Counted from the first letter of the stretch, positions 37,399 to 47,490 are shown. The stretch: 64,000 nucleotides of DNA from Roseiarcus sp963781895 (GCA_963781895.1 CAWAIM010000017.1:248001-312000); one strand, 5' to 3'. Translations and numbers: made by a program. The notes: a model not told the origin generated them from the letters alone.

Positions 37399-38360
37399 TC
37401 AGGTGAAGAGATATTGCTCGGAGATCGTCGCCGAGAGGCGCGCGTTGTCTTCGATGAACTCGGTGATGAATTCGTGCAGGCCGCCCTGAAAAATTTGGGT
37501 CATGTTCGAGCGTTCGAGCTTGGAGTGCATGGCGCGCGCCTGCCTTTGCGCAACGCCGCTGCGCCCATCCTCGCGCGCCAGCGAGTTCGAGCGCGCGATC
37601 GATGCTCTCATAGCAGGAGATCAGCGAGCGGGGCATGGACGCGCTTCAGGATCAGCAGGTCGGCGATCAGCCACGGTTTGACCCGATCGCGATAGACCCA
37701 ATGATAGGCGGTGGCGGCCGAGACCGCGCGCAGAATTGCGACCCACTGGAAATAGTCGAGCGAGCCGCCGATGGGTTCGGTCGAAGGCAAGAGCAAATGG
37801 TATTTGACGTCGAGCAGCCGCGCCGTGTTGTCGGCGCGCTCGATGAATACGCCGAGCCGGTTGAACCAATAGGCGTCGTTGCGCAGCATCGTGCGATAGC
37901 AGGAGCCGTCGAAGTCGAGCGAGGCCTTCTTCACGTAATCGAGGAAACGGGTGAGCGCTAGGCGATCGAGCGGGTGGCCGAGACTGTGGGTCGCCTCGAA
38001 GCGCTTGAGCTCCAGCCAGGCGTCGTTGATCGCGGTCCAGGTTTCGGAGGTGAGAGCCGTGCGCACCGCCCTGCCCGCCGCGCGCGCGTTTTCGAGGCAG
38101 TTGCGGATCGAGGATGCATTGGAGCGGTCGAACGTCAGGAACTCGACCGCGCTTTCTTCATCGAGCTCGCCGCGCGCGGCGATGAAGCTGTCGTAGGCGC
38201 CGGCGGCGTTGAGCGCGCTTTCCCATTCCCCATTCTTTTCGCCGTCGGATTTGGGCAGATATTCGAGCCGCGACGTGGCCTCGATCGTACGGGCTATATA
38301 GTCGGCCCGCTCCATGGACCGGGCGAGCCAGAACAGATTGTCGGCCGTGCGGGCAAGCAT
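37399..38360 (-). pseudogene. Alpha-E domain protein (DUF403), two frameshifts near the C-terminus
   Basis: All-helical alpha-E protein, partner of ATP-grasp amidoligase-like proteins. The first ~245 codons (MLARTADNLFWLARSMERADYIAR, NAYWFNRLGVFIERADNTARLLDVKYH-type blocks) are intact. At about 37632 and again at about 37580 the frame changes, so the C-terminal part is read as MPRSLISCYESIDRALEL and then AQRQARAMHSKLERS…GGLHEFITEFIEDN in two other frames, ending EQYLFT at 37399. The repaired length (~320 aa) is normal. Five bases separate its start from the ATP-grasp stop. Two indels within 60 bases look like a local sequence-quality problem, or real decay. Confidence 0.85.
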
Positions 38361-38365
38361 GATTT

Positions 38366-39796
38366 TTACGTCTCGCAGTCCGCGTCGTCGACGACCCAGG
38401 TGTCCTTGGTCCCGCCGCCCTGACTGGAATTGACCACCAGCGAGCCCTCCTTCAGCGCGACGCGCGTGAGGCCGCCGGGCACGATGCGCACGCCGTCGGC
38501 GCCGGATAGCACGAACGGCCTCAAGTCGACATGGCGGGGCGAGACGCCAGTTTCGAACGAGGCCGGGCAGGTTGACAGCGCCAGCGTCGGCTGCGCGATG
38601 TAGTTATTGGGATCGGCCTTGATCTTGGCCGCGAATTGCTCGCGCTGGGCGGCGGTGGCCTGAGGGCCGACCAGCATCCCATAGCCCCCGGAGCCGTTGA
38701 CTTCCTTGACCACCAGCTGATCGAGGCGCTCGAGAACGAATTTGAGCCATTCGGGCTCCCGGCAGCGGTAGGTCGGGACGTTCTTCAGCAGCGGCTCCTC
38801 GGAAAGGTAGAAGCGGATGAGGTCGGGAACGTAGCTGTAGATTGCTTTGTCGTCCGCAACGCCGGTGCCGATTGCATTTGCAAGCGTCACGTTGCCCGCC
38901 AAATAGGCGCCCACCAGCCCCGGCACTCCCAATAAGGAGTCCGGATTGAAGACCAGAGGGTCGAGAAAATCGTCGTCGATCCGCCGATAGATCACATCGA
39001 CCCGCCGCGGCCCAAGGGTCGTGCGCATGAACACCTGGTCGTCGTCGACGAAGAGGTCGCGGCCCTCGACCAATTCGACGCCAAGCTTGTCGGCGAGGAA
39101 CGAGTGCTCGTAGTACGCGGAATTGAAGGGTCCCGGCGTCAGCAGCACGATTGTCGCGTCGCCCCGGTCGCGACGCGGGGCGACCGATCGCAGGCAAGCG
39201 AGAAGTTCGTCGGGATAGTCGTCGACCGGGGCGACGTGGTGGCGCGCAAAAAGGTCGGGCAACAGCCGCATCGTCACTTCGCGATTTTCCAGCATGTAAG
39301 ACACGCCGGATGGCGTTCGGGCGTTGTCCTCCAGCACGTAGAAGGACTCATCGTCCACGCGCACGATGTCGATGCCGGCAATATGCACCCAGATGTCGTG
39401 CGGCGCGCGTCGGCCGATCATTTCCGGCCGATAGTACGGATTGCGCAGGATCAATTCCGGCGGAATGATTGACTCCTTGAGGATTGCGCCTGGTCCGTAG
39501 ACGTCCTTCAGAAACAGGTTGAGCGCATGCGCCCGCTGAGTGAGGCCATCCTCCAGCCGTCGCCACTCCGCGCGCGACAGGAGGCGTGGAACGATATCGA
39601 AGGGGATGAGCCGCTCTGCTGCATCCTTGTCGCCGTAAACGCCGAACGTGATGCCGATGCGCCGGAACATGTATTCGGCCTGAGCGCGGCGCGATGCGAG
39701 CAGTTCCGGCGGCGTCGCCGCGAGCCAGCGCGCGACCTTGCGGTAGAGCGGCCGCGTCCGGTCGCGGTCGAGCCCCATCTCGTCAAACGTCGTCAT
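38366..39796 (-). CDS. Circularly permuted ATP-grasp family protein (type 2)
   Basis: A 476-aa protein of the DUF404/DUF407 group, an ATP-grasp fold in permuted order. Landmarks: YMFRRIGITFGVYGD, FDIVPRLLSRAEW, HIAGIDIVRVDDESFYVLEDNARTPSG split across residues 138-166, SVAPRRDRGD, DVIYRRIDDDFLDPL, and the nucleotide loop VKEVNGSGGYGML. Proteins of this group are predicted to form peptide (amide) bonds and occur in an operon with alpha-E and transglutaminase-like proteins, as here. It is the first gene of that operon. The substrate is unknown; a ribosomally made or free amino-acid chain has been suggested in comparative genomics work. Confidence 0.9.
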   Translation of the reverse strand: MTTFDEMGLDRDRTRPLYRKVARWLAATPPELLASRRAQAEYMFRRIGITFGVYGDKDAAERLIPFDIVPRLLSRAEWRRLEDGLTQRAHALNLFLKDVYGPGAILKESIIPPELILRNPYYRPEMIGRRAPHDIWVHIAGIDIVRVDDESFYVLEDNARTPSGVSYMLENREVTMRLLPDLFARHHVAPVDDYPDELLACLRSVAPRRDRGDATIVLLTPGPFNSAYYEHSFLADKLGVELVEGRDLFVDDDQVFMRTTLGPRRVDVIYRRIDDDFLDPLVFNPDSLLGVPGLVGAYLAGNVTLANAIGTGVADDKAIYSYVPDLIRFYLSEEPLLKNVPTYRCREPEWLKFVLERLDQLVVKEVNGSGGYGMLVGPQATAAQREQFAAKIKADPNNYIAQPTLALSTCPASFETGVSPRHVDLRPFVLSGADGVRIVPGGLTRVALKEGSLVVNSSQGGGTKDTWVVDDADCET

Positions 39797-39854
39797 GCGG
39801 CAGCGCCCGAATCTCTCGCCAATTGACCTCCAGAGGCGCTATGCCGCCTCGATT

Positions 39855-40538
39855 TTACCGCTTTATCGCAACTTCCGTGCCGCCGCGCCGCGCAAGCTCG
39901 AGCGCCTCAGCGCCGGTCACTTGCGCCTCAGCTGGCCAGACGTCGAAATCCGCGTCGAACTCCAACGCGTGTGCGAGCCGGAGCCGAAACGCCTCGCGTG
40001 AAATCCCCACCGCGCCGAGACCCGCCAGATGGTCGGTGAGAAACTGCGCGTCCAGTAGCCGAAAACCGCCAGCGCGCAGGCGGGCGACCAGATGGACAAG
40101 GGCTACTTTCGAGGCGTCCCGCGCGCGATGAAACATGCTCTCGCCGAAGAAGGCGCCGCGCAGGCTCACTCCATAGAGCCCGCCGACCAGCGCATCGCCG
40201 TCATAAACCTCCACCGAATGGGCGTGCCCCGCCTCGTACAACGCCTGATAGAGACGAACGATCTCGTCATTGATCCACGTCTTCTCGCGCTCGGCGCAGG
40301 CCCGCATGACATCTTCGAAAGCGCGGTCGGCGACGACGCGGAAACGATCCGAGCGCACCGCCTTGGCGAGACTTCTCGAAATGACGAGCCCGTCGAGCGG
40401 GAAGACCCCCCGCTCATGCGGTTCAACCCAAAACAGTTCCTTGGCGTCGCGGCTTTCCGCCATCGGAAAGACGCCGATCGAATAGGCGCGCAGCAGAATG
40501 TCCGCCGTCAGATCGAAGTCTCGTGGCCTCGGTTTCAT
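39855..40538 (-). CDS. aat: Leucyl/phenylalanyl-tRNA--protein transferase
   Basis: N-end-rule enzyme that adds Leu or Phe from tRNA to proteins with N-terminal Lys/Arg, marking them for ClpS/ClpAP. 227 aa. Signatures: LLRAYSIGVFPMAE, FWVEPHERGVFPLDG, TWINDEIVRLYQALYEAGHAHSVE (spread over 108-131), GGLYGVSLRGAFFGESMFHR and LLDAQFLTDHLAGLGAV. Complete. Its partner class, bpt, begins at the right end of the window. It is 58 bases upstream of the ATP-grasp operon on the same strand. Confidence 0.95.
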   Translation of the reverse strand: MKPRPRDFDLTADILLRAYSIGVFPMAESRDAKELFWVEPHERGVFPLDGLVISRSLAKAVRSDRFRVVADRAFEDVMRACAEREKTWINDEIVRLYQALYEAGHAHSVEVYDGDALVGGLYGVSLRGAFFGESMFHRARDASKVALVHLVARLRAGGFRLLDAQFLTDHLAGLGAVGISREAFRLRLAHALEFDADFDVWPAEAQVTGAEALELARRGGTEVAIKR

Positions 40539-40684
40539 CGCGCAATCGTGGGACCGTCCGCGCGAACCGTCAAGGCGATGACGCGGGCTTCGCCCGAACG
40601 GTCGCCGAGCCGGGATCCGTCGCGTGCTTCAATGAGCGCCTTGTGGGCTGTGCGGCGAACGTTTAGCTTGATCGGCGACGGCTT

Positions 40685-40845
40685 TCCTTGGGTGTCAAAT
40701 GGGAACGCGGTGCGGTCGGCGACGCCCAAGTCCGCGGCCGGCCCCCGCAACCGTAAGCGGCGAGTCCAAAGCCAGTCATGACCACTGGGGAAACCCGGGA
40801 AGCTCGGCGACAGGCGATGACCCGCGAGCCAGGAGACCTGGGGTC
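40685..40845 (+). ncRNA. Cobalamin riboswitch
   Basis: The plus strand carries the conserved AdoCbl-riboswitch boxes in order: GGTGTCAAATGGGAACGCGG (P3 side), CCCGCAACCGTAAGCGG, the core CAGTCATGACCACTGGGGAA (B12-box region; typical GCCACTG) and the closing GCCAGGAGACCTGG. It ends about 90 bases before the Ni/Co permease start, which it would repress when B12 is plentiful. Boundaries are by eye. Confidence 0.9.
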
Positions 40846-40937
40846 GCCGCGGGCCGATCGCCCGAGGGGCGGACCGAAAGGTCAGCCCCTTCCGGCGTCG
40901 CGCTGCTGGCGTTGTCTCCAACGCATGCGAGGGCGTC

Positions 40938-41999
40938 GTGCCGAGATTTTTTTCACGCGTCTGGAATGAAACCGAACCGGGCCTTCGTCGCCGCCTAACC
41001 GGCCTCTGCGCGCTCCTGATCGGCGCAAACGTTCTCGTCTGGCTATGGGCCTTCGTAGCGCTTCGCGACAGCGCGGTCCTGTTCGGTTCGGCCTTCCTCG
41101 CCTACACGTTCGGACTGCGCCACGCGGTCGACGCGGACCATATCGCGGCGATCGACAACTCGACCCGCAAGTTGATGCGGCTGGGCCAGAAGCCGGTCGG
41201 CGTCGGACTTTATTTCGCCCTTGGCCATTCGCTGGTCGTGGTGCTGCTTGCGATCGCGGTCGGCGTCGCCACGTCCCAGATCAGCGCGCATTTCGAGACC
41301 CTGAAGGCGGTCGGCGGCATCGTCGGCACCAGCGCCTCGGCCGCGTTTCTGTTCTTGCTGGCGCTGTTTAACGTGATCGTGCTGATTTCCGTCTATCGGA
41401 CTTTCCAGGCGGTCAAGCGCGGCGAGCCATTCTCCGAGGACGACTTTGACCTCTTGCTCAACAGCCGCGGCTTTCTCGCGCGCGTGTTCCGGCCCCTGTT
41501 CCAGATCGTCAGTAAAAGCTGGCACCTGCTCCCGATCGGCTTCCTGTTCGGCCTCGGTTTCGACACGGCGACCGAAGTCGCCCTGTTCGGGCTGGCGGCG
41601 ATACACGCCGCCAACGGCGCGCCCATCGGGACGCTGCTCGTGTTCCCCGCGCTGTTCACCGCCGGCATGACGCTCATCGATACGACCGACGGCGTGCTGA
41701 TGCTCGGCGCTTATGGCTGGGCGTTCATGAAGCCGATCCGCAAGCTCTACTACAATCTTACGATCACGGCGGTGTCAGTGATCGTCGCCCTGCTGATCGG
41801 CGGCGTCGAGACGCTCGGGCTGATCGGCGACGCGTTCAAGCTGCGGGGCCCATTCTGGGATGCGGTCGGCGCCCTCAACGGCAATTTCGGCGTGCTCGGC
41901 TGTCTAATCATCGGCCTTTTCGGCGGAGGCTGGCTGATCTCGGCGTTGATCTACCGGGCGATGGGCTACGACGCTCTGGATTTCGAGGCGCGTGTCTGA
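40938..41999 (+). CDS. Nickel/cobalt transporter, NiCoT (HoxN/NixA) family
   Basis: High-affinity Ni2+/Co2+ permease, 353 aa, eight or so transmembrane helices. The family signature RHAVDADHIAAIDN is in helix II; LGFDTATEVALFG and GMTLIDTTDGVLM are the other two conserved motifs. GTG at 40938 follows GAGGG with five-base spacing. Because a cobalamin riboswitch precedes it, cobalt for B12 synthesis is the likely physiological substrate. It converges with the polysaccharide deacetylase gene. Confidence 0.93.
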   Translation: MPRFFSRVWNETEPGLRRRLTGLCALLIGANVLVWLWAFVALRDSAVLFGSAFLAYTFGLRHAVDADHIAAIDNSTRKLMRLGQKPVGVGLYFALGHSLVVVLLAIAVGVATSQISAHFETLKAVGGIVGTSASAAFLFLLALFNVIVLISVYRTFQAVKRGEPFSEDDFDLLLNSRGFLARVFRPLFQIVSKSWHLLPIGFLFGLGFDTATEVALFGLAAIHAANGAPIGTLLVFPALFTAGMTLIDTTDGVLMLGAYGWAFMKPIRKLYYNLTITAVSVIVALLIGGVETLGLIGDAFKLRGPFWDAVGALNGNFGVLGCLIIGLFGGGWLISALIYRAMGYDALDFEARV

Positions 42000-42050
42000 C
42001 GCGCGCCATACGCCGGCGTCGGTCCGAACAATGGAATCCGCTGAAAAGTG

Positions 42051-43104
42051 TCACGCCGCAAGACGCCGGCCGCGGTTCCACAGCCAGAACGGGGCGCCCG
42101 TGAGCAGGATTTCAAGCGCTTCGGCGCTCTGCCAGCGCCCATTGACCGAGATCCGCGGCAGTTCGGTCAACCGTTCGGCGTGATCGTCAAACACCATGCC
42201 TGGGCGCGTGGTCACAGCCGTTTCGAAGCCGATCTCGCGCGCGAGTTCGAACTCGCGCGGCCCCGCGCTGGTCGCGTCGCCGACCGGGTAGGCAAAATGG
42301 CGCACAGGAATTCCGAGCCGCGCCTCGAGCGCCGCTTTCGAGCCGGCCATCTCGGCCCTCGCCTCGGACGCTGACCATTGCGCCAGGCGCCGGTGGGTGA
42401 CGCCGTGCGCCCCGACGGTTACGAGCGGATGGCGGCTCAGCGCAGCGAGCCCGTTCCAGTCCATGAACAGCCCGTCGGCCAGCCTCCGGCATTCCAGGGC
42501 GGCGCGGCGGGCCAGATCGGCGATCGCCGCGAGCAGCTCCGGCTCCGGCCGTTGGCGCAGGAGCCAGTAGATCTTGTCGAACGCCGCCGACTTTTCCTCC
42601 GGCGTGCATGCGTCGAGCCACAATCGTCTGCCGGCGATCGAGAGTTCGATCGTCTCCAGGCGGCGGATCGCCTCCTCCAGCTCCAGCCACCATAGCCGCG
42701 CGGCGCCCTCGATGAAGCCGGTGGCGCAAAAGACCGTGAATGGCGCTCCGTGCGTCTCCATCACCGGCAATGCGACCTCGAGCGTGTCGCGATAGCCGTC
42801 GTCGAATGTCGCCACGGCGAAGGGTTCGCTCCTCGGATCGGCGATCCGCCGGCGCGCCTCGTCGAGCGACACCAATTCGAAACCCTCGCGGCCGACGATC
42901 CGCAAGGCGAGATCGAGAAATTCCGGCGTGATCTCCAAGTTTCGATTGGGCGCGTAGCGGCGCGCCGCCGACCGCGCGGGCACGAACTCGATGAAAGGTC
43001 AGAACGACGCCGCGTCCGCGCGTTGCAGTCTTGGCCAGACGGTGCAATCCGCTGGCGCGAAATCCGGCGAAGCCGGCGCTGATGAGCGTGTTCCTGAGCG
43101 GCAT
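42051..43104 (-). pseudogene. Polysaccharide deacetylase, frameshifted near the N-terminus
   Basis: NodB-fold deacetylase. From ATG 43104 the first frame gives MPLRNTLISAGFAG and GVVLTFHRVR, the characteristic first strand; near 42985 the frame shifts and the rest reads APNRNLEITPEFLDLAL, AVATFDDGYRDTLEVALP (catalytic Asp and metal Asp), FTVFCATGFIEG, VTVGAHGVTHRRLA (metal His pair) and RHFAYPVGD. Repaired length is about 351 aa. It probably removes N-acetyl groups from a surface sugar polymer. Together with the neighbouring acyltransferase, Wzc-like and Wza-like genes it marks a polysaccharide locus. A GTG inside the second frame could give a shorter protein lacking the first strand. Confidence 0.82.
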
Positions 43105-43236
43105 GTCGGGTCTCGACGCAGCATGCCCCTGCTTTCCTTTCCGAAAGTTTACCCGCACGCCGCGGCCAACCGCGGCGAAACCGATCGTTGAGGGATTTCG
43201 GCGACAGTGAGCGGCGCATCCCGGACAGGGTGAACT

Positions 43237-44454
43237 TTGACCGCCGCCAGCGCCATCGCAGCCAAAGCGCCCTCCGCGCGAACCGCGACGCCGACCACGC
43301 CGGTCGGCGTCGACGAGACGGGGTTCACGCGCGTCGACGTTTTCGCCTCGCTGGCCGAAGCGCGACGCGATTGGGCCGAACTCGAGGCGATCGCCTACGC
43401 CTCCCCTTACCAGGGCTTTGGGTTCGCCGAGGCCTGGTTCGAGACCCTCGGCGCCGAGCGCCGCGCCGCGCCGCTCATCGTGGTGGCGCGCGGCGCTTCC
43501 GGCGCGCCGCTCGCCCTCCTCCCGTTGGCGCGGTTTCGCCGCGCCGCGCTCGGCGTCGCCGAGTTTCTCGGCGGCAAGCACTCGAACTACAACCTCGGCC
43601 TGTTCCGGCCCGGCCGCGCCTGGAGCAGGGAGACGCTCGAAGCCCTGTTCGCCGAAGCCGCGCGCGCCGCCAAGGCGCGCGTCGATCTCTTCGCCCTCTT
43701 CAATCAGCCGCGCGACTGGGAGGGTTTCGAGAATCCCCTCGCCGTGCTCGGAGGCCAGCCAAGCCCGAGTTTCGGCTACAAGTCCTCGCTTCCCCTTTCC
43801 TTCGCGGCGTGGCGCGACGCCCACAATTCGAAGGCCGCGCGCAAGAAGCTGCGCAAGGGCGCCGAACGCCTTTCTTCCTTCGGCGCGCTCGAACATGTGG
43901 TCGCGCGCGATGAGGCCGAGGCCGCCCGGCTTCTCGACGCGGCAATCGCCCAGAAACGGGCGCGCGCCAGCGAGGGCGGCCCCGCCAGCGCCTATGAAGG
44001 CGCGGCGGCGCAGGCGTTCCTGCGCCGATTGGCCTCCGACGCGAGCGGCGAAGGCAAGCCGGCGATGGAGATGCACGCCCTGATGGCCGGCGATCGGGCA
44101 GTCGCGACCATGGGCCTCCTGCCCGGCCGCGAGCGCCTCAGCGGCCTCCTCCTCGCCTTCGACCCCGACCCGGAGATCGCCCGCTGCAGCCCCGGCAGAC
44201 TGCTGGCGCAAGAGGTCGTCGGCTCGGCGATCGAGCGCGGCTTCGCCGAATTCGATCTCGGCGTCGGCGCGGCGCGCTACAAGAGCGAATGCTGCGAAGG
44301 CGTTGATATATTGTTCGATACGTTCATCGCCGCCAGCGCCCCCGGCCGCGCGGCGGCGCTCGCCCTCAGCCTCGGGCGACGGCTCCACGGCCGCGTCAAA
44401 AGCTCGCCGCGATTGATGGCGGCGGCAGGCCGGCTGCGCGGGTTGCGCGGGTAG
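43237..44454 (+). CDS. GNAT-type acyltransferase, CelD/BcsL-like
   Basis: A 405-aa protein of the 'cellulose biosynthesis CelD-like' acetyltransferase group (two GNAT halves). Visible features: a first half with SPYQGFGFAEAWFETLG, EFLGGKHSNYNLGLF, and a second half with LRKGAERLSSFG, DRAVATMGLLPG and the acetyl-CoA region FDLGVGAARYKSECCEGV. Starts at TTG 43237 in a weak ribosome-binding context (ACAGGG). Such enzymes are found in exopolysaccharide loci and probably acylate a sugar. It is divergent from the deacetylase. Confidence 0.8.
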   Translation: MTAASAIAAKAPSARTATPTTPVGVDETGFTRVDVFASLAEARRDWAELEAIAYASPYQGFGFAEAWFETLGAERRAAPLIVVARGASGAPLALLPLARFRRAALGVAEFLGGKHSNYNLGLFRPGRAWSRETLEALFAEAARAAKARVDLFALFNQPRDWEGFENPLAVLGGQPSPSFGYKSSLPLSFAAWRDAHNSKAARKKLRKGAERLSSFGALEHVVARDEAEAARLLDAAIAQKRARASEGGPASAYEGAAAQAFLRRLASDASGEGKPAMEMHALMAGDRAVATMGLLPGRERLSGLLLAFDPDPEIARCSPGRLLAQEVVGSAIERGFAEFDLGVGAARYKSECCEGVDILFDTFIAASAPGRAAALALSLGRRLHGRVKSSPRLMAAAGRLRGLRG

Positions 44455-45383
44455 TTCACGACCCGATTTGATCGAACCGACGCCGTCATCGCGAGGCGCG
44501 AAGCGCCGTGGCGATCCAAATCCGCCGCCGCCGTCCCCCTCGCCCCCAGGGCGTTGCGGCGGCAGTTTGCTTTGCCTCCAAAGCCGCTCGTGAATCGCTC
44601 CGACGGAAACGTCGCAAAAACGAGTTAGGACTGCACCCCTTTGTTGAGACACAGTTAATTGAGCGACAGGGCGGCGCGGGCGGCTTGCCGGGTTCGCGGG
44701 CGGCCGGCGCGGCGCCGCTTTTCGAAAATCAATTTTCTGCGACAATCTCTTTGCGAAAATCAGAAGGCGTGCTATGGTCGTCCTCGTCGCTGGATCGAAG
44801 CGCGCCTGGCGCGCCGAGGGCAAGCGGCCGCCTTCGGCTTTCACGCGGGCGGGTTGACACGCTGAACAACGGCGAGGGGCACGAAGACTTAAGCTCTCGG
44901 CATGGTTTTGGGGCTGGCGCCATCTCCGCTCGGATTCGAAACCGGAATCGGTTCCGCGCGGCCGCCCATGCCGAAACGTCTTGAGCAAAGCCCAGTCCGG
45001 CTCCCGGTCCTTGTCCCCATTCCTTGGGGATGATCCGGGGGCTTAAGCGCAGCTCATAGGTCTCGCGCGGGCAAGCGGCCGACAAATCGGCGCCGAATGG
45101 CGCCGCAAGCGATTGATAAGACGCAATCCGCGACCCAAAATGGCGCCAGCCCCTTAGCGGAACTAAAAGGAACGGGCCGGAAGCTTCGGAAGGACGAAGG
45201 GACGCAGTAGAGAAGGGATGGGGTAGAGACGCAAGGGAAAGACGCCAAAGTTGCAGAATTTGGCGCCCAAGCGATTGAAAACATTGGATCGCTTACAAAT
45301 ATGCCGCCCGGCTTGGTTTTCCTTGGAGTAATTTGGCGGCGCCGAGATAACCCATTGATCGTCAGTCTTTCGCCGCCGGTCCT
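44455..45383. repeat. Intergenic region with interspersed repeat, locus B
   Basis: Over 900 bases without a supportable gene. It carries the head block at 44745-44777 (TCTTTGCGAAAATCAGAAGG then GTGCTATGG), the middle block at 45093-45165 (shared with 36374-36440) and the end block at 45261-45345 (GGCGCCCAAGCGATTGAAAA, then CTTGGTTTTCCTTGGAGTAA). Two perfect 14-base inverted copies of GGGGCTGGCGCCAT lie at 44910-44923 and 45140-45153. A hairpin TCCCCA/TGGGGA is at about 45014-45030. Confidence 0.55.
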
Positions 45384-47490
45384 CTACGCCGCCTCCTCGA
45401 GCGCCGATGGCGACGGCTTGGCCGGGAACGGGACGAATTCGGACGCGACGTCGCCGAAAGCCTTCTTGGCCGCCTCGAGCGCGCGATCCAGCCGGGCCTC
45501 CGGCGCGGCGACCACGATTGCATCGGCGCATCTGCCCGCCGTTCGCGCCGCCTCCCTGCGCCAGTCGGAGGCGTGGATGACGATGCTTTCGTAAGCTGAC
45601 GCCAAAGCGTCAAACACGTCCCTGAGCGCCTCGACGCCGCTCGGATCTCCACCCGAGGGAATGACATCGACGCCCGACGACAGATCGCGGCGGATGATGT
45701 CGCCGAAATTCGCCCTGCCGGCCAACAGGTCGGCAAGACCCGCGACCTCGACCTCGCCGGCCTGCTCGCGATCAAGAATGTCGGTGAACCACTCTTGCGT
45801 GGCGCCGAGATCGACGAGCAGAGTCGGGTCGCGCGACGAAAGCCTGCGGGCCGTCTGCAAGGCGATGGCCAAGGTCTGGCCACACCTTTGCCCGGTGACC
45901 AAGACGACCTGACCGCACCCCGGCGTCCTCGCCCGGATAAGACGATCGGCAAGCGCGTCGATCGGGTCGGCTGCGCCGAACTCGTGATTGCGATTGGGCC
46001 CGGGATCGGGCGCTGCTCGCGGTTCGGGTTCTGGCGGCGGCGGGCTTTCGCCGGGCGACGCGTGCGCAGCCGGCGTCGATGGGGACTTGGCCTGGTCGCT
46101 CGCCGGTCCAGCTCCCGCCGCGCTCGCGTCGGCTTCATTCGAAAGAAGCGCGGACGCCGCGGCGACGCCGGTCGAGATGGCCAGCGCCGCGAGCGTCGCC
46201 AGAAGGATCGTCTGCCAAGCCTTCGGAAACGTCGGCGTTCGAGGCGGCTCGGCGGTGGCGATGACGCGCGCATCCGCGGGCGCCGCATTGTCGGCCTCTC
46301 GCGCGGCCGCCTCGCGATACTTCTGCAAATAGGATTCGAGCTGCTCGCGCGCGGCCGTCGCTTCCAAGTCAAGCGCGCGCAATTGCACGTCGTCCGCGTT
46401 GCCCGTTGCGACGGTCTTGGATTGCTGTGCGAGAGTCGCGGTCAAAGCGTCGACCTGATCGCCGGCGAGTCGAGCGTCGTTCTCCAGCGCCCGCACATTC
46501 TTCTCAGCCGCGTCGCGAATTTGACCGTCGAGCGAGGCGAGCTGCGCGGTCAATTCCTTCATGCGCGGATGCATTGGCAGGAGCGTGCGCGCCGCCTCGG
46601 CGATCTGGGACTTGAGCGCAACCCGCTGTTCGGCAAAGCGACGCATCGACTGATCGGTGATCGAATCGGGCGCGTCGTCCAGCCGCCCCTCCTTCTCCAA
46701 CTTGCGCAGGAGCTCAGCCTTGGCCGTCGCCGCCGCTTGAGCGGAGCGCGCGTTGGCGAGTTGGGCGTTGAGATCAAAAAGCTGTTGAGCCGGGACGGTT
46801 TGGCCGCTGGCGCCGGCAAGCAGCCCCGATTGCGCGCGGAAGGCCTCGACCTTCGCATCGTCGTCGGCGACCTTGACGCGCAATTCCTCGATCTTTCGCG
46901 ACAGCCACGCGCTCGGCTCCCCTCGCCGCGTTCGCCTTCGCCTCCGCCAGCGATTGCAGGTAGACCTCAGCGACAGTATTGGCGCCGCGCGCGGCGAGCT
47001 CTGGATCTCGAGAGACGAATTCGATCTCCAGCACGCGGGTCCGAGGCGCCGGAAAGACGGTCAGACGCGACAGGAACTTGTCGACGACCCGCAGGTCAAC
47101 CTTGCCATCGGGTCGGCTGCTCGCCGAAGCGCTGAATTCGGGGTTCGCCGCGAGCCCGAGCCTGTCGATCGCCTTGCGAGCCAGGTCGACGGTCGCCACC
47201 GTCTCGGCCTGGCTCTGAACCGCCTCGGGATCGATCGTCGCCGCCGGATCGTACCCTGTCGCTTTGTCGGGCCGCGTATAGTCGTTCTCATGATCCTCCA
47301 GCAGCACCTTGGCGACGCCTGTGTACCGGGGCGTCGCCAGAAGGACGAAGGCGGAGGAGAATACGACCGCAGCCAGCGCCGAAGCGGAGACCCACCGCCA
47401 GCGCCGCCTTATTCCCTTGACCAGGCGCGACAGATCGATGGCCTGGTCGCGGCCACGCGCCGCGACCTCCGACCCGCTATCGTCGTTCAT
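45384..47490 (-). pseudogene. Polysaccharide chain-length determinant/Wzc-like protein, frameshifted, with degenerate P-loop
   Basis: Inner-membrane co-polymerase of a surface polysaccharide system. From ATG 47490 come a cytoplasmic N-terminus, a first transmembrane helix (WVSASALAAVVFSSAFVLLA) and the Wzz domain (YTGVAKVLLEDHEN…). Near 46918 a one-base shift breaks the frame; the rest reads AWLSRKIEELRVKVADDD, a coiled-coil region, a second helix (AWQTILLATLAALAIST) and a BY-kinase-like domain. In that domain the P-loop is GQRCGQTLAI, with Gln where Lys is expected; LLVDLG remains, and there is no Tyr-rich tail. It is likely a non-kinase version even when repaired (about 702 aa). Divergent from the wza-like gene. 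Confidence 0.82.

Noticed and set aside
42187..44988. A 933-codon minus-strand frame across the deacetylase and acyltransferase.
   Set aside because: Only a short part (the deacetylase N-terminus) is real; the rest is antisense to the acyltransferase.
45330..45360. A tRNA-3'-end-like stretch (TTTGGCGGCGCCGAG).
   Set aside because: No cloverleaf can be formed around it on either strand; it belongs to the repeat block.
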